DNA of 64,000 bases from Panicum virgatum (Eukaryota > Streptophyta > Magnoliopsida > Poales > Poaceae), in contig NC_053136.1 of NCBI RefSeq assembly GCF_016808335.1, positions 1,842,531-1,906,530 of the forward strand, in the 5' to 3' direction. Shown piece after piece: positions 1-11,800 of the stretch. Made by a program: the position numbers and the translations under genes. The notes beneath the pieces were generated by a model that was not told the DNA's origin, searched no databases, and worked only from the letters and a program-made list of their open reading frames with translations. The first letter of the stretch is position 1. The number at the start of each line of letters is the position of its first letter.

Positions 1-33
1 GAGCTTACAAGAACTTCTACACTTTTTTTGCAG

Positions 34-709
34 TGGGCGGCGCTGTTTGATGGGTTCATGGTTGAGGCAAGATGGCTGGCAACCGATGAGGCTCCTACTG
101 CAGAGGACTACCTGAGAAATGGTGTTGTCACGTCAGGAGTGCCACTTACATTTGCACACATATTCGCCATGCTAGGGTATGACAAAAGTAACGAAGCTGG
201 AGCAAAGCTCGCCGATGACCACATCCCTTCTGTCATCTCTTGCCCGGCTAAGATCCTCAGACTTTGGGATGACTTGGGAAGTGCCGAGGTCAGCATGCAG
301 AACATATATATAATTAATTTTTAAGTTAAATGTTTGTTAAGATTTTCAAATCCATTCCGACTTTAGAAAGAAAAATCGATCTACAACAAGTTAAATCCTG
401 ATCAGTATTTTTGTCCATGCATGGGTTTTGCAGGATGAGGCTCAGGAAGGACTGGACGGATCGTACAGGGATTTCTACCTGATGGAGAACCCTAGCTGCA
501 CCCCCGGGGACGCGGAGGCACACATGCGGAGGTTGATCGCGAGGGAGTGGGAGGAGCTCAACAGGGAGTGCTTCTCCAGGAGGACCTTCTCCTCTAGGTT
601 CACACAGGCTTCTTTGAACGTGGCCAGGATGGTCAGCGTCATGTACTCGTACGACAAGGAGCAGAGGCTCCTTGTTCTCGAGGACTACGCGACGATGCTG
701 CTGCTTTGA
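34..709 (+). CDS. Terpene synthase unit A, last two exons (5' part outside window)
   Basis: These are the last two exons of a terpene synthase. Exon 6 is 34-288, after a CAG acceptor and before a GT donor. Exon 7 is 434-709 and ends in TGA. The second metal-binding motif (DDLGSAE, then DE across the splice) is split by the last intron, as in the other copies here. The C-terminal helices ([22 protein letters not shown]) belong to the class I terpene synthase alpha domain, which ionises prenyl diphosphates with Mg2+. The coding frame is open in both exons. The nearest relative is unit C at 16,821-19,473: sequence, intron and 3' flank are almost identical, but A keeps the 8 bases that C has lost. 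Whether A is functional cannot be judged because exons 1-5 lie before position 1. Confidence 0.9.
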
Positions 710-1736
710 GACTGCGTGGTCGATGAGAAATTGAGAATAACCCACGCAGCAATTTGTTCAGGAAGCAGCAGAGCGCGCAGGACTACTATAGCTTGGACCG
801 TACTTTAGATTCAAGTAATTAAATACGCATCAACCCTAATGCATGTTTACGTATACAGTAGTACAAGTCTACAACAACACAATATATATGTACGATGAAA
901 AGAACAGTAGCCATCCACTTGTTTGCCAAATAAAAAAATACAGTACAATGATGAAGCAGTGGCCACCGTATTATTCTGTACTAGGTTGGTAGTATGTGCT
1001 ACTCTCTGTCCCTGCACAAGTGCACAGCAGAAAAATCTCCTTCTGTCCTTTTGTTTGAATGAAAAAAAACAAATCAACTCTTTTCGTGGCCAGAGTTCGT
1101 TGGCCCGCCTGCCCAATTCGAACTCCCGAGGCTTTTCAATTTCTATATAGGCACACTACTGCTGGCTAGTAGCGGCCGCGGCACCACACGCTGTCTGCTG
1201 TCTGTTGACCTGTCTAGTGTCGACACTTCTATTTTACTGACCGCTCATGGCGTTCCGGCCGACCGGGCATCACTACACTAAGTGCTTCTGACCAGCATGA
1301 TCAGTAGCTATCAGCCTTGTCAGCACTAGTAGCGGTTCTACTGCCCTGCGAATATATATGTTGCGGCCACCAGCAGCTGCCTAGCGGTCATTATGGTTTT
1401 CGACCGAGTTTTTTCAGTTTGTTCATTTGTGTTTTCCTTAATTTCGTGTTAATTTCTCCGTTCAAAATTGTAGGTCGTTTTAGCAAATCTAAATACATAT
1501 TTTTTGATTTGCACCTAAATACATATAATATATCCAGATACGTAGCAAAAACTATGTATCTAGATTTACTAAAACAACCTTACAATTTGGAACGAAGGGA
1601 GTATTACTTTTAAGGATGCACTGAGATCCAGTCGACCTTCTCTCAAGCTATTCGCCTCTTCATCATGTGGTTGTCGTTTCGGTTGTATACAATGATACAT
1701 CAACGATAGTGAAATGCCTCACTGACCATGCATATT
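710..1736. other. 3' flank of TPS A, duplicated downstream of TPS C
   Basis: No gene is seen. Positions up to about 893 match 19,474-19,649, and about 894-1736 match 26,994-27,845, with a few substitutions. The two matching blocks in the second copy are separated only by the CACTA element at 19,650-26,993, so this stretch is the unoccupied allele-like copy. At about 1733-1740 the match to the C flank stops and the match to TPS D intron 3 begins, sharing only TTGAT at the join. Confidence 0.85.
1456..1601. repeat. Stowaway-type MITE (degenerate)
   Basis: A short inverted-repeat element: CTCCGTTCAAAATTGTAGG at the left and its complement ending in GAACGAAGGGAG at the right. The ends resemble the grass Stowaway CTCCCTCCGTTC terminus with a TA on the right side. 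The same element is in the duplicated flank at 27,564-27,709, so it predates the duplication. Confidence 0.7.
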
Positions 1737-1761
1737 GATTATTCATGGATCGACGATGCAG

Positions 1762-2468
1762 ATGGTGGATGGGGCTAGGATTGGCTCAAGAAATACCGGT
1801 GGCCCGGGACCAGGTGCTCAAGTGGTACATGTGGCCCATGGCAGTCCTGCAGGGATCTTCCTTCTCCAGATACCGGATTGAGATCACAAAGATAATCTCC
1901 CTTGTCTATGTTGTGGATGACATATTTGATCTTGTTGGCACAGTAGAGGAGCTATCCCTCTTCACCAAGGCAGTCAAAATGTAAGCTTGGTCTTTATTTT
2001 TGCCATAATAGGGTGATCTCTCCTGCTTCTTTTTCGTTTACTATATACACATATATAGCAGTTCTCAACTTTAAATGCAAAACACCAATAAGTTATCACA
2101 AAAAAATGATTATGCAGAGTTTTAGACCTTAATGTATCTGAATGATTGTTTCATGCATATGCTGATACATATTGTGATTTGCAGGTGGAATACTGCAGCT
2201 CCTGATTCACTCCCCAGTTGCATGAGATCTTGCTACAACGCTCTCTACACCATTACAAATGAGATCGCAGACATGGCCGAAAAGGAGCATGGATTCAACC
2301 CTGTCAATCATCTCAGGGAAGCAGTATGTTACTAACTTGCTTGTTTTTCCCTACACTCCTTCAGTTTGCTCTCAGGAAAAGAAACTAAGATAGTATTTGA
2401 CATTGCAGTGGGAAGTGCTGTTTGATGGATTCATGGTCGAGTCAAAGTGGCTGGCAACCGGTCAGGCT
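1762..2468 (+). pseudogene. Terpene synthase unit B, exons 4, 5 and start of exon 6
   Basis: Exon 4 is 1762-1980 and contains the DDIFD metal-binding motif. Exon 5 is 2185-2323, and exon 6 begins at 2409. All three match unit D (30,467 onward) nearly base for base. Exons 1-3 and the promoter are absent: just upstream the sequence is intergenic DNA that normally lies 3' of unit C. Exon 6 is cut after base 2468, where a 10.1-kb foreign segment begins. With no start and a split exon this cannot encode an enzyme. Intron 4 lacks the fold-back element present in D, so that element entered D after the duplication. Confidence 0.92.
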
Positions 2469-2531
2469 GGCAACCGAAATGACTGTGGACCGTTGATCTT
2501 ATAGACTATTACCTCTTAGGAGGTAATAGTT

Positions 2532-3377
2532 TTAATATTTATTATATTTATTTTAAATACAAAAAGTAGGGATTAGATCTAATTTGCATGCATGGTTAGT
2601 TGAGATTAGATCTAACTTGCATGCAGATTAGTTGAGATGTGCCGGCAATGGGAATTTTTTGAGATCTCAGATTTGTTTTTGTTCCTTAACGTGAACAAAA
2701 GCAAACATGCGGTGTTTGATTACTTCGAAAAAAAATATGTTCATGGCAATAACGTGTATACGTGACAAACTTGGCTAGAAAAATATTTTTAGAATCATAT
2801 CATGACCGGTGTCTATGAGATCTGTACCATCTAATGTGCCATGACGTGACATTTGGCAGATGCATTTCTTTGCTCCTCCATGCCATGCACGTCACATACA
2901 GGTAGAAATTTGGGTGTAACGTTTTTTTAGCCATGAAGTGACATTTGCCAACCAAATTTTTATTTGTACCAAAGCTTGTGCTAGCCATTAAATTGAGACA
3001 AGAAATACTTTTTTGTCCCCTCGAAGCATTAGATGTGACATCAAATTATCTCTTAGAAGCATTTGAAACAGCATATAATTTTTTTATTCTTTATCATAGA
3101 CATGATTCATACATCAAAATTTTATCTTGTGAGTCCAAGAAAATAGCTCAGAGATGGTATAGAATACAAGTTAAATCCAATTTTTTTGACATGTTATGAA
3201 TTCTCTAAAACTAATTAAAACATGTGTTGCAATCGGAGGTAGGACTATAATTATCTATCTATAAAAAGTTGAAATAATTGAATCTCTTTTTCACCAAGAT
3301 TAGGGTCATCTTACCCCTCACGATGGGTCCACTTGTCAGGCCAAAAGGTTTCACGAGAGGAAGTGAGAGATTGGTTT
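2532..3377. other. AT-rich non-coding stretch inside the 10-kb insertion
   Basis: No gene or clear repeat boundary is recognised. There is a short local direct repeat of GATTAGATCTAA followed by TTGCATGCA (about 2571-2630). The base composition is AT-rich like the other non-coding flanks. Confidence 0.5.
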
Positions 3378-3405
3378 CACTACCGGAAATGGCTTATTTG
3401 CCGTG

Positions 3406-3849
3406 TGTTGGTGGAGGACACCCTTCGGGACGGTGGAGTGTCACAACAGCTCGGGAGGGGACGAGGACCCCTTCGGAAGTGAACAGACCGCGGAACGAGA
3501 AGACACAATAAACACACAGTAACAGAGCAACAATTACTCTTGTATTAAATGTCCCATCATGAGGAAATATACACGGCATTTATAGGCGATGGTCCAACTA
3601 CTCCTCGCATAATTACACATTTTTACCCTCCGACGGCTAGATTCTAGAAATATTTCATGGGTATACATGTAATCTTACAACGATCATGGATTACAGCTTG
3701 CATTCATCCATGGTCCCACGTCGAGCCCACGTGCTATTCGCTTGCTTGATGCTCGACCTCTTTGCTTGGTGGGCTTCGGCCCAGGTTGTATGAGTGGACC
3801 TGAAGGAACCCTCCCGCCGGAGGTCTTCACTAAGGTGGCTTCCCCAACA
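3406..3849. mobile_element. Solo LTR (444 bp)
   Basis: It starts TGTTGGTGGAGG and ends CTTCCCCAACA, so it has the TG..CA ends and a short TGTTGG/CCAACA inverted repeat. It is flanked by CCGTG (3401-3405) and CTGTG (3850-3854), a 5-bp target duplication with one change. No internal retrotransposon sequence is present. It interrupts the subterminal region of the CACTA remnant. Confidence 0.8.
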
Positions 3850-4077
3850 CTGTGTGTTTACATCTTTGCCGTGTGCCTTATATCGGCCACATGGCTAAGA
3901 TTCTGTTTGCATGAGACAATTATTAAATACACATCAAATAAGGCACACATGGCATATAGGTTCTTTGCTCGTTTGCAGGACAAGAATACACACGGCAAAA
4001 TAACACGTTTGTCGAGTGCCCGAATCCAGGCACACGGCCAAGTAATAAAATTGTCGTGTGTTTGTTTAGCACACGAC

Positions 4078-4395
4078 GCCAAAGGATGCTAGCCCAGTTG
4101 GTTAGTCACTCCAGCGACACCCCTCAGGTCCTGAGTTCTACTCCCCGTGGGAGCGAATTTCAGGCTGAGGGTAAAAAAAATCCCCTCGCTGGCCCCGTGT
4201 GCCAAAGCACTGGTTGTGAGACGACCCAGGTCGTCCTGAGGACCCTTACATGGCCCAGGCAGGTAGTTCCCAGGGGTTACGTCTCCCAATGTCAGGGCGG
4301 GGCCAGGGTTCGGGGATTTTCTCGGTCGGGGAAGCCGAGGCTTCTTCTTAAGCTAATACCGGTGGGGCGGTCTTTTCCCACCCGGCCGAGTTTTT
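4078..4395 (+). mobile_element. tRNA-derived SINE (Au-like) with 17-bp target duplication
   Basis: The flanking sequence TTTGTTTAGCACACGAC is perfectly repeated at 4061-4077 and 4396-4412. The insert begins with pol III promoter-like boxes: an A box (AGCCCAGTTGGTTAG, about 4091) and a B box (GGTCCTGAGTTCTACTCC, about 4127). It ends in a T run, as Au-type SINEs do. It sits in the CACTA remnant and lies between two copies of that element's subterminal repeat. Confidence 0.85.
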
Positions 4396-4822
4396 TTTGT
4401 TTAGCACACGACAAAGTAATAAATTTTTTTTCTTTTTTCACCAAGAAACTTTTTTCTACTATTCACATACAACATGTGGTAAACTATATTAAAATTTGGT
4501 ACTTTTTGTATTTATTTGCTATATTTAACCAATAAATTATATTTCAACCAATTAATTGTATTATATTTAACCAGTATGTATTCACAAATGTACTATATCG
4601 TCATCTATAGCCTATGGGCCGGATTCAACAAAAAGCCCAGCAAAAGAAAGCCAAAATTCTGAATCCCTCCCACCCTAGCCCGAGCCGGCGAGCCCCCTTC
4701 GGTCCTTCCCAGTCTGTCCGCCCCCCTCCCTACCGCCGCCGTCTGCACCCCAGACGGCCAGACCCAGCCAGTGCACCTCCGCCTCTGGCCCTCCGGCCCC
4801 TCCGTCCTCCGCCCAGCGCCCC

Positions 4823-5205
4823 GGAGACATATCTGGTGCAATCACGGAACTGGTGAAATCACCGTGCAATCCGACTAAAAAGGTCTTCAAAAAATTCTAA
4901 AAAAAATCATGAATATACATCTCGGTCTACCCCATCTACATATAAATTTCCACGATCAAATTCATCTTACACTTGCAGTTACAAAAAAAAGACAAATTTT
5001 CTGACAATCAGTAACGTTCAAATGCAGTCCAAATTTGTCTTTTTTGTAACTGCTAGAGTAAGATGAATTTGACCATGAAATTTTATATGTAGATGGGGTA
5101 GACCGAGATGTACATTCATGATTTTTTTCAGAATTTTTTGAAGACCTTTTTAGTCGGATTGCACGGTGATTTCACCAGTTCCGTGATTGCACCAGATATG
5201 TCTCC
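4823..5205. mobile_element. Mutator-type fold-back MITE with 9-bp target duplication
   Basis: The 383-bp element starts GGAGACATATCTGGTGC and ends with its complement. The terminal inverted repeats run well over 100 bp, so nearly the whole element folds back. It is flanked by a perfect 9-bp duplication CAGCGCCCC (4814-4822 and 5206-5214), the size expected for Mutator-like elements. It lies in the GC-rich 5' region of the FAR1-like gene, probably in its promoter or 5' untranslated region. Confidence 0.88.
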
Positions 5206-5675
5206 CAGCGCCCCAGCCCCAGCGTCCGGCTCTGGCGATCGGCTTCCGAGCTCCCCAACTTCAGCAGGGCTGCAGCCCACAGGGGGGTAGTACTGAGGGG
5301 TGGGGGGCAGCCGCCAGCCGGGACATCCAGGGGCGGCGAGTGCGGAGCGCCCCAGCAAGGTAAGATGATAGCTGGGCTGCCGTGGGGCCGCCCGGCGGAA
5401 GGCATGACCAACTCGATTTCTTCCCATCCAGTCTTGATAATTTCCGAATTTGTAGGTTCAGGGCCAAGTTCCTGAAGCGGGGAGTGAAGGAGGTCATCAG
5501 GAGCAACAGCAGTGGGAACAAAGGTTTAGTACTTTCCATTTGATCTTCCTGTTCAGCTTTGTCCATATATTTGACAAGGGTGTCAGCCAAAGAAATATTG
5601 CAACTTTTAGTAGATACGCCCAGTTGTGTGATATTAAACTTCTATATAATTTTTAATAGGTAACAATAATTTAGC

Positions 5676-7805
5676 ATGTCAGCACCGACCCAGACACTTG
5701 AAGAGTTAGCTGAGTATGAATATATTGTAGAGAAGACTTTCCTTTCTGAGGATAATGGGTATGAGTTCTTCAATGCTTTTGCAAGGAATAAAGGGTTTAG
5801 TCTAAGAAAGGGGAAGGTTACACGTGCACCAAACAAAGATGACATCTCAAGTCGTCAGTATTTATGCTCAAAAGCGGGGGCTAGGCAACCTAAATTCTTG
5901 ATCATGGAAGATAAGAAAAGGAGACCCCGGCCAGTTACACGGTTTGAGTGTCCATTTGAGGTGGTGATTAAACATAAACCTGAGATGAATGTATGGTATG
6001 TATATAAGTACATCGATACGCACAACCATGTTATGGCCAGATCAAATGAAGTAGGTTTCCTCTTCTCGCATCGTAGAATTTCAGACCGGCAGAAAAAAGA
6101 AATCTTAGCATACCAGACTGCTGGTCTAAGGAAATATCAAATTATGGATGTTTTGGAGCAGCAATATGGGGGACCTCATAATGTCGGTCATGTCACTAAG
6201 GATCTGTATAATTTTTCATATTTGAATAAAAAAGCAAAGATTGCAGATGGTGATGCAAATGCTGTGTTGCAGTTTATGAAACAAAAGCAACTAGAGGATT
6301 CTGAATTCTTCTTCGAGTATAAGACTAGTGCTGAAGGTCGCTTGCTTAATCTATTTTGGTGTGATGGACAATCTCGCCTAGATTATCAAGCATTTGGGGA
6401 TTTGGTAATTTTTGATAGTACATACCGAACAAATAGGTACAAGATGCCATTTGTTCCTTTTGTAGGCTTGAATCATCATCGCAGCACTACAATATTTGCT
6501 TGTGCCATTGTTTCTCATGAAAATGTAGAATCATTTGAATGGTTGTTAAGAACTCTTCTAGTAGCAATGTACAACAAGGAACCAAAGTCCATAATTACTG
6601 ATGGAGACCGTGCAATGCGCAAGGCTATAAGAGTAGTTTTACCTAACACTGATCACCGTTTGTGTGCATGGCACATTGAGAGAAATGCTGCTCGCTTCCT
6701 TCATTATTCCATGATCCCTGGATTTAGGAAGCTGATTTACATGCGTGCATCTCCACAAACCTTTGAGAATCAATGGAAAAGCTTCTTTAAGAAGATTAAT
6801 GCAATTGGTAAACGTCGTAGACGCCGTAAGCATATCAGGTGGCTGACAATGATGCACACAATTAAGAGGTTGTGGGCAGCTAGTTATTTGGAGAATAAAT
6901 ATTTCTTGGGTGCCAAGAGTAACCAGCGAAGTGAGAGCTTAAATTCTCGACTTCACAAGCACCTAGACAGGAAAATGACGTTGTATGATATGATTGATCA
7001 TTATTTCCATTGTGTTTCTCGCATTAGGAGAAACGAGTCGCAATTGGACTGTGAGGCCTCCCAGTCCATACCAGTGGGCATTACAGAACATCATGTCTTG
7101 GAAAACTCAGCTGCTAACTGTTTCACTCCAGCAAATTTTTATTTGGTGCAGAAGGAAATTACAAGGGCAACACTGTATGACATTGGGGAAATTTTGGAGT
7201 CTGATGTTTCGACAAAGTACATTGTTGCAGCAAGAGGTGGCACCAAGGTTTTTGAAGTGGAATGTGATGATGAGGAGACCCTTGGAAATGTTAGCTGCAG
7301 CTGTTTGAAGTTCGAGTGTGAAGGAATTCCTTGTTGCCATATCATGGTTGTGTTGATTACACTTGGTGCTGCGATGCCACAATGTTGTGTGCTAAACAGG
7401 TGGACACTTAATGCCAAGTCTGCTATCTCTTTAGAAACAACTGATCATGTGAACTCAATGAAAGGGACTCGTTTCAGTGAACTGCTTATGTTGGCAAAAC
7501 CAGTTTTCGAAGAAGCATCATGTTCAATTGATGAATATATGAGATGGAAGGAGATTCTTGAAGCGGAGCTCAAAGGAAAAAGAAAAAGAGAAGATATAGA
7601 GGGTGAATCAAGTGGTATTGAAGACAAAGAGAATGGCTTAGAAGCTGAGGCATCACCAATAAATGTCCAAGATCCTGACATAGTCCAAAGCAAAGGAGCT
7701 CCAAAGAGGTTCAAAAACTTCTTGGACAGGCCAAATAAAAGGAGGTGTTCAGAATGCAAGGCAACCGATCACGACAAACGGACTTGCCCAAAAATTAAAA
7801 GGTGA
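5676..7805 (+). CDS. FAR1/MULE-type transposase-like protein, intronless, 709 aa
   Basis: An uninterrupted frame beginning ATGTCAGCACCG. Domains in order: a FAR1-type DNA-binding region (about residues 28-118, ending in an HNH-like THNHV); a MULE transposase core (about 240-340) with catalytic-type Asp in IFDSTYRTN and in ITDGDRAM, then CAWHIERN; a SWIM zinc finger (CSCLKFECEGIPCCH, about 542); and a C-terminal CCHC knuckle (CSECKATDHDKRTC, about 691). The family includes mudrA-like transposases and their domesticated FAR1/FHY3/FRS relatives. Its place inside an insertion with no conserved gene context favours a transposon protein, but the intact frame would also fit an FRS gene. A GC-rich leader with a MITE precedes it. 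It converges with the protease gene at 8805-11,929. Confidence 0.85.
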   Translation: MSAPTQTLEELAEYEYIVEKTFLSEDNGYEFFNAFARNKGFSLRKGKVTRAPNKDDISSRQYLCSKAGARQPKFLIMEDKKRRPRPVTRFECPFEVVIKHKPEMNVWYVYKYIDTHNHVMARSNEVGFLFSHRRISDRQKKEILAYQTAGLRKYQIMDVLEQQYGGPHNVGHVTKDLYNFSYLNKKAKIADGDANAVLQFMKQKQLEDSEFFFEYKTSAEGRLLNLFWCDGQSRLDYQAFGDLVIFDSTYRTNRYKMPFVPFVGLNHHRSTTIFACAIVSHENVESFEWLLRTLLVAMYNKEPKSIITDGDRAMRKAIRVVLPNTDHRLCAWHIERNAARFLHYSMIPGFRKLIYMRASPQTFENQWKSFFKKINAIGKRRRRRKHIRWLTMMHTIKRLWAASYLENKYFLGAKSNQRSESLNSRLHKHLDRKMTLYDMIDHYFHCVSRIRRNESQLDCEASQSIPVGITEHHVLENSAANCFTPANFYLVQKEITRATLYDIGEILESDVSTKYIVAARGGTKVFEVECDDEETLGNVSCSCLKFECEGIPCCHIMVVLITLGAAMPQCCVLNRWTLNAKSAISLETTDHVNSMKGTRFSELLMLAKPVFEEASCSIDEYMRWKEILEAELKGKRKREDIEGESSGIEDKENGLEAEASPINVQDPDIVQSKGAPKRFKNFLDRPNKRRCSECKATDHDKRTCPKIKR

Positions 7806-8804
7806 TCCTTTTTCTATATGTCGTATATAGCTACAAAAAAACTGGATTATAAATGACTGAAATTCAATTGACTGCAGGAGATGGTGATGGGAAATTTGGG
7901 TCTCTCCATGTCTTGATCAGTTTATTCTCTAAATATTCGATCAGGTTAATCTCCCTATAGTCATCATGTTGTCAATTACTTTATATTGTAGTAAGTACAC
8001 TTGAAATTCAGTGATCATTTTAGTTACTCTAGCTATTTTGTTGTGCTTTATGTCCAGGTATTTGCTACGGTCGGCTCTTGGGTAGCAAGCTGTTATGTAC
8101 GGGAACGTCTACCACAGGCGACATCGCAGCTAGAGTGGCACGCGCCCACGACGCCAACACTGATGCGGCAATTGTATCTTTGCTTTTTAGATTTTGTAAG
8201 TTGGAACTGGTTGTGTAAAAGCCTGAACCTGAAGGCTATTGCAAGTACGTATCATTTTAACAAATATTCGAGTGAATGTGTAAGTGTTTCTGCGTGTATA
8301 TATGGCATCATTTCACAAATCTGAATAAGCACGTGTGTGCAAGCTTTCCATCGTTTCGCCTTTCCGTACATGAACATTCAGCATTGCGTGTGAATGATTT
8401 TATTTTATTTGATCCAACACATGCGACGTTTTTCATCATATGCACGCATTCCTGTGCAGTGACGAAGCTGGAAAGCTTCATAAGGTTACATTGACAACCG
8501 TTAGTGCTAAAAAAGTGAACTCATTTTCAGAAACTTTGTCCGATAGCTATCAGTTTTTTTTTTCTGCTGAGTGCTCAGAATTCATCAAACCTGGAAAGTA
8601 GTAAGGAATGCTGCAGAGATCACTAATTGAAAAATAGCATGTCATCTGGTAGTTCAAACACAAACAACTATAATTTAACTCCAATATGGCAAACTTGGAT
8701 AGCATAGCTAGCAACAAGAGCCTTCTGTTCTCTCTTTGTATGACCAACTCTAGAATAAATCTAAACTATTTTACAAAAATCCTGATGGTTTGAAAAAATA
8801 GAGA
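7806..8804. other. Space between two convergent genes
   Basis: The 3' flanks of the FAR1-like and ULP-like genes meet here. No further gene, RNA or repeat was recognised. Confidence 0.5.
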
Positions 8805-11800
8805 TCAACTAAAATTCTGGGTGGCAAGTACATGCCCTTTGCTGGTAGTAAGCTCATTCAAGGGCGACAAGATCAGCTCAGCTGGCATCTTCTTCCTAAA
8901 TTTCTCCATATCCTTTTGCGTGAATGGATTTGTTATTTCACTCCCATTCCAAAATTGCATATATTTTATTGTAAAAATCCCGCATGAGCACCTGCAATTA
9001 CAATTTTTAACCATTACAATAAATCTATGGATAGGTTCAATTCTACCCCCACAATACAAGCTTATGAAAATTCTTACGCATCATGTTGTCGTGGAATGTT
9101 TTTCTTCACAACAACATCCCATTGTAGAATGTCATAGTTACTCCACCTGGACTCCAACTTGTCAGATGATGCCAAAATTGCTTGCAAAATTGAATGAATT
9201 CCACATCTCTGAAAGGTAGCTTAAGTCAAAAAAATTGTACGATTAGCTTAATAGTTTCAACTTACTTGCTTAACAGTATATCGCACATACCAATTCGACT
9301 AATTCTTCTTCATAATTTATGGTCCTATTGAAAGAATCGAGAACTTGAATTTCATTTCTAGCAGGGTACAGAACACAGAGCCACCAGTGACTTTTTGTAT
9401 TATTCATGGGAATGAAGACCTACATTAACATGGACATTAACTTTTAGAATCTGCATTAAGTTGTGAAATGGAAAACTATGATATCAGTGTTACCATATCA
9501 GCTCCAACCAATTCCTGAGCAGACTATGGCACAACCTCCACCAAGGTACACCAGTTTGTACCCAAGCTTTCCCAATCATTCGTAACCACTGACAATTGAC
9601 ATCTAAAAGTGCATGCTTTATCTCGTTAGTATCTTTTTTCCAATCAGAGTTGAATATAGTTGCATAGGAGTCTACTATCTGCATGCATACATAATAATAT
9701 TAATTACCAAGAAATTTTCTATGGCAAATACATAAATTAAAGTACACGACTTACCCCAGAACATAACCATTTGTCTCCTGCATCCTCTCTCACACGTGTT
9801 ACTAGACATTTCAATTGATTAGCACCCAGCTCAATTCCACCTATGGATACTAGACTTTTTTTTGGTTCAGTCGCTAATTCCTCCAAAATATATTTAATGG
9901 CGTGAAGTTCCAAGTCACTTAACTCTAGTCCTTTTGTAATGTCGCCTGCATCATTGTTAAACATTAATATATAGAAAGTATCTGTTCAATGAAAAACCAA
10001 AGCATGAACACATACCAACATTTGGACAATTAGTTTTTGTTGTAGATACCCTATTCTGCTTTGTGCCTATGTACGGAGACTTGCAGACTTTGCTTGGTTG
10101 CCTATTGGTTCTGGTTTTTACCTTTTCAACCAGTGTAGGACTCAAAACAAAATCAATTTTCCTCTTTGCTCCTGAAGATAAGTTGGATGAAGAAACCTCC
10201 CTTTCATCACCAGTACCCTGCTCCGGACATGGTTTTTCTTTCTCTGATTTATCCATACTGTTTGCATGACTTGCCAACTCACTTTCCTTTTGAACATTGG
10301 AATTCGATTCTCGCGATTTGCTAGTACCCGATGAATCACATTGTTTTCCCTCACACTTTGTAGACCTATTACTTCTAGTTCCATCAAATAGCTTGACAAC
10401 CATCTAATATTTTCAATGCAAATGACGTAAGCAGCTTTATACTAACCATTCACATACATGTATTATAAATAATAGAGCAACTTGAATTTATAACCTGCAC
10501 AACCGTATGCAACTCCGGGAACCTAACAAATAGGGATTTCATTGCTTCCATTGATTCCTGAAATACAATGGACACTAACATAAATACGACTCAAATTCAT
10601 TTCTTAAAACATACAGATATGTACCTTTATCTTGATTTCGTCATCCTCCATAGCATCACGCAGGTCTTCTTGATTTACATCTTCCTGTTCAACCTTAAAA
10701 AGAAATAAGAGTAACTTTAAATGGACAACTAACAATTGACCAACAAACTTGGTTAATGCATTTACTGTCCAAAAGTGCAATTAAAAAACATTACATTCTC
10801 ATTCCAATCCTTATTTTCAGATTTTTCGTATCTCATTCCCTCATTATATTGGTCATCACCAATATCCTGGTAAAAATTATCATTACCAGTGTGCACTTTG
10901 GACTCATTCGGTTCCAATTCCGTGACCACCTGCACCATAAAAAAAGAAGCTTCACATCCATCACTAGATAAAACAGAAGGCAAAATAACACATTCCAAAT
11001 TACCTTTTCAGCCCCAAATTTCTTTATAGCTTGAATGCGTGCTCGCTTCAAAACTTTGTCTTCATTCCAATTTCTTATCAACGGATGTTGATGCAGTGTA
11101 TAATCTAAGCCATCACCAGATGCTTGAAAATGCTCAAAAAACCAAACCTGGGCACATAATATTAATCATTGATGTCTAACATTTTCAGTACTACCATGAA
11201 TAATACTAAAACTAGTACAGACAAAAAAAAAACACCTGGAATAGTGCCAAATTTCCAGCAAGTCCTGTTCTTCTGTTCTTCTTGAATTCAACCAGGTTGT
11301 CCAACAAATGAACTAATGTGAATCGCGCCCAATTGAGATTCTTGATTCTTGAAACATTAACCACCAACTCTAAATAGTTGCTGGCAACATAACCCTTAGA
11401 ACTAGGTGCCAAAATTGTTCCTATAGCATATAGCACAAACATCCTAGCAAAGTGATCAGCATCAGCCTCCCTTGGTATTCTTTCCTCCAAGTATTTGAAA
11501 GTGATTGATGTATCACCCTTTTGTTTATAAACACTAAACCATTTACGGTCTGCTTGCTTCCTACTAATTTCAATCTTTTCTCCTTTGTCAACTAGACCTA
11601 ATATGCAGTACACATCCCATGGGGAAATAGAAACCACGTGGCCCTGAATTGTAAAGGTCCTATCTGCTGCATTGAATTTTTCAACAAGACTCTCCACTAG
11701 CATACGTTGAATAGGCATCGATGGAATATTAAGTAACTTGCCTAATCCTATTTTTTCAACTATATCCCTTTGATCCTTTGTCAATTTCCTGCATAATGCA

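Larger units (their letters stand above)
3378..4440. mobile_element. CACTA transposon remnant, left end only
   Basis: It begins CACTACCGGAAATGG, a typical grass CACTA terminus, followed by copies of a GCCGTGTG-type subterminal motif (near 3400, 3868 and 4000-4075, in both orientations). No matching TAGTG right end was found downstream, so the element is truncated. It has been entered by a solo LTR and by a SINE, both with target duplications, which makes it the oldest layer of this nest. Confidence 0.65.

Noticed and set aside
326..745. Open frame on the minus strand over TPS exon 7 (repeated at 12,843, 19,090 and 31,854)
   Set aside because: It is antisense to the TPS exon and recurs only because the exon is duplicated; it has no recognisable domain.
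3378..4440. A complete CACTA element starting at 3378
   Set aside because: No TAGTG right terminus or 3-bp target duplication could be found, so only a remnant is claimed.
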